A stretch of DNA of 64,000 nt from Anisus vortex (lineage: Eukaryota > Mollusca > Gastropoda > Planorbidae), in contig OX421503.1 of assembly GCA_949126835.1 (NCBI GenBank), positions 6,163,457-6,227,456 on the forward strand. Reading direction: 5' to 3'. The notes under the pieces are model-generated. The model was not told the DNA's origin. It did no database searches and was given only the letters and a program-made list of their open reading frames with translations. Shown here in pieces: positions 60,474 through 64,000 of this stretch (positions are counted from its first letter, which is position 1; every line of letters begins with the position of its first letter). Made by a program: the position numbers and the translations under genes.

Positions 60474-60803
60474 CTCTGGGTAGTAAGGTGAATGCATAGG
60501 TCACTACTAAATTTCGTTCAGTCGCTATCTTCATGATATATTTTAAACGGGTTTCAGGGGTCATTTTTTCAATCACAAATCGAAGGTAAAATGCATTTGG
60601 GTTTTTCTTCTTTTTCACGATCTGCAATTTTTTCCCATTTTCAAAATGTGTACCATCAATATCTATTTGTTGGTCGTTTATTGAGACATGTTTAATGCTG
60701 CTACCTTGTGTTTTGTTTAAACATAAATCAAAAGTAACATTTCTCCCCATAGCGGCAAATATATGTGTATTGTTTACAACGTCTCTGCATAACAGCGAGT
60801 GCC
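60474..60803 (-). CDS. Copy B repeat A (extracellular domain)
   Basis: 330 nt, phase 1-1, acceptor 'gtttttcaacag', donor GTAAGT. Reading: HSLLCRDVVNNTHI, GRNVTFDLCLNKTQG, AFYLRFVIEKM, KYIMKIATERN and TYAFTLLPR. It is homologous to repeat 4 of copy A. It is the most upstream exon of this gene in the window. It begins in phase 1, so at least one more 5' exon must exist beyond the retrotransposon. Confidence 0.7.
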
Positions 60804-61019
60804 CTGTTGAAAAACAAAAATGTTAGCAATAAAAAAAATATGTACATTTACACGTTTCCAAAATAGAACGTGTAGAGATTATAATAAATGTGAGCAGGTC
60901 TATATACTTTTACAGCTTATTAATTACTGTACTATCAATTTTTGTATAAAATGTTTTCGTCAAAGGTGTATTTGTTATAATAAATGGAAGTAATATAAAC
61001 TCGTGTGTTTTAAACATTA

Positions 61020-62560
61020 CTGTTAATACCTATGAAATATGGAATTCAAAACACAAGTTCATGCCACTAGTATAGTATTATAAAATATAGGATCCTTTAT
61101 CATACATCCTTCTACTCTTATACCTTGGCTATAACTAACTTTGCCCCCAACACCCCCTGACCATTTCATCCACCTCGAGTTAATTAAGTGAGCTTAGTTC
61201 ATAATGTTAATAGTACATTCTAGTAATAATAGTCGGTCTTTTTATCTCATGTCTATCTTCACTGATACCTTGATATTCTCCCAGTTATTTTGTCACAATT
61301 CTGGATTTAATCGTGACTATTAGCACTTAGATAGATAGCAGTGTATAACTAGAACCTTAGATTAGCTTAAGTTTAGCTAGAATAGAGAGAAGGTTAGTCT
61401 GACGTCACTATCTTCTCCCTCCCTTACGCAATTACATCTCCCCATCACTCTTTCTCACCTGTTTCTCTACCCTTCACTATACTCTTGTACTACGCCCAAA
61501 TTCATAGTCTACTGACTAATACAACCAACTTGGTACTACATCTTGGTTGAATGAGTACGAATGTGTTAGTTAGAATGTATATATTTTATCCTATGCTATA
61601 TTAATGTATTCATATCATGTCTTAATGTATTTATATCTTGTGCTATTTTAACGCATGTGTAGACAGTCATTACTCGATCCCTCACTCACCCCTTCCTCTT
61701 CGCGCCCCCGCCCCCCCCTTTTTATATCCCCTCAGCTCAGCGGCACGTTATGCAATTGCTTTGAGACGGTCGTTCTCTGAGCGTTGACCAGAGAACCCAG
61801 TTCGCACACACATAACTAATTCTCGTCCGAAACCCCTCCCAGCCACTTGAGTTAACTACTTAAGATTCTACCAAAGGGAGATAAATTCCCCCACTCAGCA
61901 GGACGTCTGTACTAATTGTCTTTCATCTAGACTCCCTCTCCCCCCCCCTTCTTTTTCGCCCCTCGCAACCCCGACTCCCAATCCATTTTTGGCTCCAATA
62001 AGCTTTTCTTATGCAAATGTATATTCAATCTAGCCAATGACAATAGGATGTAATTAAATGTAAGCCAACCAAATTAACCTTGGGTCAGGTGACTAATGTT
62101 CACGAAAAAGCCCGCCCAACTAAACTAAAGCAGATCTCCCCCAGCTCCCGAGCTAGACACATCGTTTTGGTCTAACTCCCGAATTGTTACTTGGACTTGC
62201 AGATACTTAGCCAGTAATCGTAATTTCCTCATTATAGTTACGTAGCCTAAACTTGGATTCCGCAACAACACAATATATTGAGTGATAGACGTTCCTGTGC
62301 ATATATCTCAAGCAGTATATCTCCCCTGCATGTTAGTATATGTATTTCATCATTGGATATTGAATTTGAATCATAAATAAACACCTGAAACGTAACCAGA
62401 GACTTGCTTGCCTAACTTAGAACTGTCTATTTGTGTGTGTTTAATAACATCTAAACGAGCCAGTAGAGAACAAATAAATATTCCAGGTCAACTACAGCAT
62501 CGGCACCTCATACCTCTAAGACAACCAGCCACTATTACCCCCCCTCTCAATTGCCACATC
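61020..62560 (+). mobile_element. Probable 5' LTR of LTR retrotransposon
   Basis: Compositionally distinct, C-rich block upstream of a gag frame. It has a TATA-like 'tttttatatcccc' (near 61720) and AATAAA at 62376-62381. The right border is probably near 62555 ('attgccacatcgtgaca', then 'aagtgggacctc'). The left border is guessed, and the second LTR is outside the window. A primer-binding site could not be assigned to a tRNA. Confidence 0.45.
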
Positions 62561-62596
62561 GTGACAAAGTGGGACCTCAGGTCCGGGATTATCTGA

Positions 62597-63286
62597 ACTT
62601 CAAGCCGTTCAGCGCACTGTCAACAGCAACAACCCGAGGACTACGCCGATTCTGAAACCGACCCTGGATGGGGGCTCATCTCTCTACAACACAAAGACTC
62701 TAAGCCAGCAACCAGACCCGTCATCCCAACGCCAGCAACCAGATCCATCAACCCATCAAACCAGGCTCGCCACTCTACGCAGCCTACGCCACCCCAGCCT
62801 ACACTCACGCCACCCCAGCCTACGCTTACGCCACCCCAGCCTACGCTTACGCCACCCCAGCCTACGCTTACGCCACCCAAGCCTACGCCTACGTCACCCC
62901 AGCCTGCGCACCCCAGATACGCCAACCTAAGCCACCCCAGATTCGCCACTCCGAGCAATCTACGCCACCCCAGCCAACTCACCCCATTAAGCCAGGCTCG
63001 CCACACTACGCCAGCCTACGTCACCCCAGACACACCAGCAACCAAATTTGCCACCCCATTACGCCAGATTTGCCGCCCCAACCGCCAGTTCGCCACCCTC
63101 TGGCCCCGCATCAACGTACCGGCACCCGAGACGTCAGCAGAGAGACCCACCGCCGCCGCATCAGCCTGCCCGACAACTAGAGACCGCCGAGAACCCGACA
63201 ACTGCCCTGTCAACCTCCACGTAGGAACCCGCCGTAGTTCCCGGTATCCAAACCCGAAAAAAATAGACACTAACATTAAACGCTAA
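62597..63286 (+). other. 229-codon start-less open frame in retrotransposon leader
   Basis: Plus-strand frame free of stops from just after TGA at 62594 to TAA at 63284, with no ATG. It begins with Gln-rich residues (HCQQQQPEDYADSETDPG), then becomes Pro/Thr-rich with a seven-residue repeat PTLTPPQ encoded by a 21-bp tandem array (62795-62890). It may be a decayed upstream coding region of the retrotransposon, a non-AUG frame, or chance in a GC-rich tandem array. The antisense frames across it have no such support. Confidence 0.35.
62795..62890 (+). repeat. 21-bp tandem array
   Basis: Unit 'gccaccccagcctacgctta' plus 'c', about four and a half copies. Confidence 0.85.
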
Positions 63287-63560
63287 TCCAGTCCCGGCAC
63301 GGGGAAAGAGAATTCCTAACCAGCCCGAAGTTATCTGCACCAACTGCGCCGAGCGCCATATAAACGATAACTTTATGATTGGATATACGTGTGTTAGTGT
63401 ATGTGTGTAAAATTCTGGAATTGCTGTCTGGTGAGTACCATTTTGAGTTGTATTACGTTAGCTAAACTCTGAACCCCAACACCCCTCCTATATTTTCCTT
63501 TCCTATCTCGCTATATCTCTGTCCGCCTCTAGTATCTTAATCTCGCCTCACTCTGTTACT

Positions 63561-64000
63561 ATGGCGGAAGGTGTACTATTGCGTAAGCAGTTGAGAGAAG
63601 AGGCTATAGCTATAGGCTACATTGACTCAGACATCACTAAATACGTAGTAGAGCAGGTAGCGGCCCATGAGGCCAAGACAGAGAGACTTAGATTAGAACA
63701 GGTAGCTAGAGAGGAGAGAGCAGAACAGGTAGCTAGAGAGGAGAGAGCAAAGCAATTAGAAAGAGAAGATAGGCTTAGAGTAGAACAATTAGCTAGAGAG
63801 GAGAGAGAGAAACATAGGTTAGACGAGGAAGCGCGCAGGGCACACGAATTCAGATTAGCTGAATTAGCAGCAAGTGTTAGGGCCCCCGATAACAACGACA
63901 ACCCAAACTCCCCCTCATCATTTAGTTCAGCCACCCCCAACCATCCCCTCCCCAGACATGCTTCTCTATGGACCGACGTCCACGACCCCCGTTTAGAACA
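63561..64000 (+). CDS. LTR retrotransposon gag, N-terminal part
   Basis: ATG at 63561 opens a frame that runs off the window end (146 codons visible). It begins MAEGVLLRKQLREEAIAIGY, then has a long charged helix of VAREERAEQ-like units (residues about 35-100) predicted as coiled coil, then a Ser/Pro/Asn-rich stretch. A short N-terminal helix, coiled coil and linker before a capsid domain are usual for Gypsy-type gag in invertebrates. The capsid, protease and polymerase parts would lie past 64000. The antisense Ser/Leu/Ala-rich frame at 63617-63940 is a by-product. Confidence 0.65.
   Translation, partial: MAEGVLLRKQLREEAIAIGYIDSDITKYVVEQVAAHEAKTERLRLEQVAREERAEQVAREERAKQLEREDRLRVEQLAREEREKHRLDEEARRAHEFRLAELAASVRAPDNNDNPNSPSSFSSATPNHPLPRHASLWTDVHDPRLE

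Larger units (their letters stand above)
49769..60803 (-). other. Gene: receptor copy B, extracellular repeats with ITIM tail
   Basis: Minus-strand gene whose visible exons join without a break: repeats A (60474-60803), B (59283-59609), C (57882-58205) and D (56367-56705), stalk (55564-55626), membrane exon (52293-52415), tail exons (50537-50736, 49829-50035), and AATAAA at 49769. Junctions are phase 1 up to the tail and phase 0 between tail exons; together they give about 637 codons. This predicts a single-pass type I membrane protein with an inhibitory-type tyrosine tail. The signal peptide and any further N-terminal domains lie beyond 60803, where an LTR retrotransposon begins. The family is not one I can name. 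The analogy to vertebrate ITIM receptors is by architecture, not by proven homology. Confidence 0.7.

Noticed and set aside
62641..63343. Minus-strand Gly/Trp/Val-rich frames
   Set aside because: Antisense of the 21-bp array in the retrotransposon leader.
63617..63940. Minus-strand Ser/Leu/Ala-rich frame
   Set aside because: Antisense of the gag coiled-coil coding sequence.

Overview
The window is AT-rich eukaryotic DNA with short exons in long introns, GT-AG splice sites, many TA microsatellites and dense transposon relics. About a dozen copies of one tRNA-derived SINE, CR1/Jockey-like LINE fragments, and hAT, Mutator-like and MITE remnants suggest a mollusc, most likely a heterobranch (freshwater pulmonate-type) gastropod. 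That placement is inferred from repeat style, not from a diagnostic gene.

Two gene families interleave on opposite strands. On the minus strand are three copies of a receptor-like gene built from ~108-residue extracellular repeats (Ig-like or similar beta-sandwich), each on one phase 1-1 exon. Copy B (60.8 to 49.8 kb) is open through every exon I can assemble: four repeats, a 21-codon stalk, a transmembrane exon, and a two-exon cytoplasmic tail. The tail has two ITIM-type motifs (LIYVTV, VTYVKL) and three YxN motifs. Its 5' end lies beyond the window, behind an LTR retrotransposon. Copy A (45.4 to 30.8 kb) has a signal-peptide exon, seven repeat exons and a stalk exon, but three repeat exons are frameshifted and no membrane or tail exon was found. 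Copy C (3.3 to 0.86 kb) is a relic keeping a stalk exon and both tail exons, with a frameshift and a lost splice acceptor.

On the plus strand, 10.3 to 18.5 kb holds a small secreted-peptide gene: TATA box, noncoding first exon, signal-peptide exon, then 30-nt micro-exons that each begin with Arg-Arg, and a 42-nt acidic exon. Decayed copies of the micro-exon lie at 22.8 and 24.3-24.5 kb. A second promoter and leader copy at 29.3-30.05 kb has lost its ATG. The terminal exon of the main gene was not identified.

Layout: 0-3.3 kb receptor relic C; 3.3-10.3 kb repeats, including a FLYWCH-bearing Mutator-like element; 10.3-25 kb peptide gene, a LINE, a 1.4-kb minisatellite and a PHD-bearing transposon; 25-29.2 kb featureless AT-rich DNA; 29.3-30.05 kb dead peptide-gene copy; 30.8-45.4 kb receptor copy A; 45.5-49.7 kb SINE/LINE debris; 49.8-60.8 kb receptor copy B, with a complete hAT element in one intron; 61-64 kb LTR retrotransposon with the start of gag. 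The repeated inhibitory-type tail on an expanding, decaying receptor family is the most notable content.
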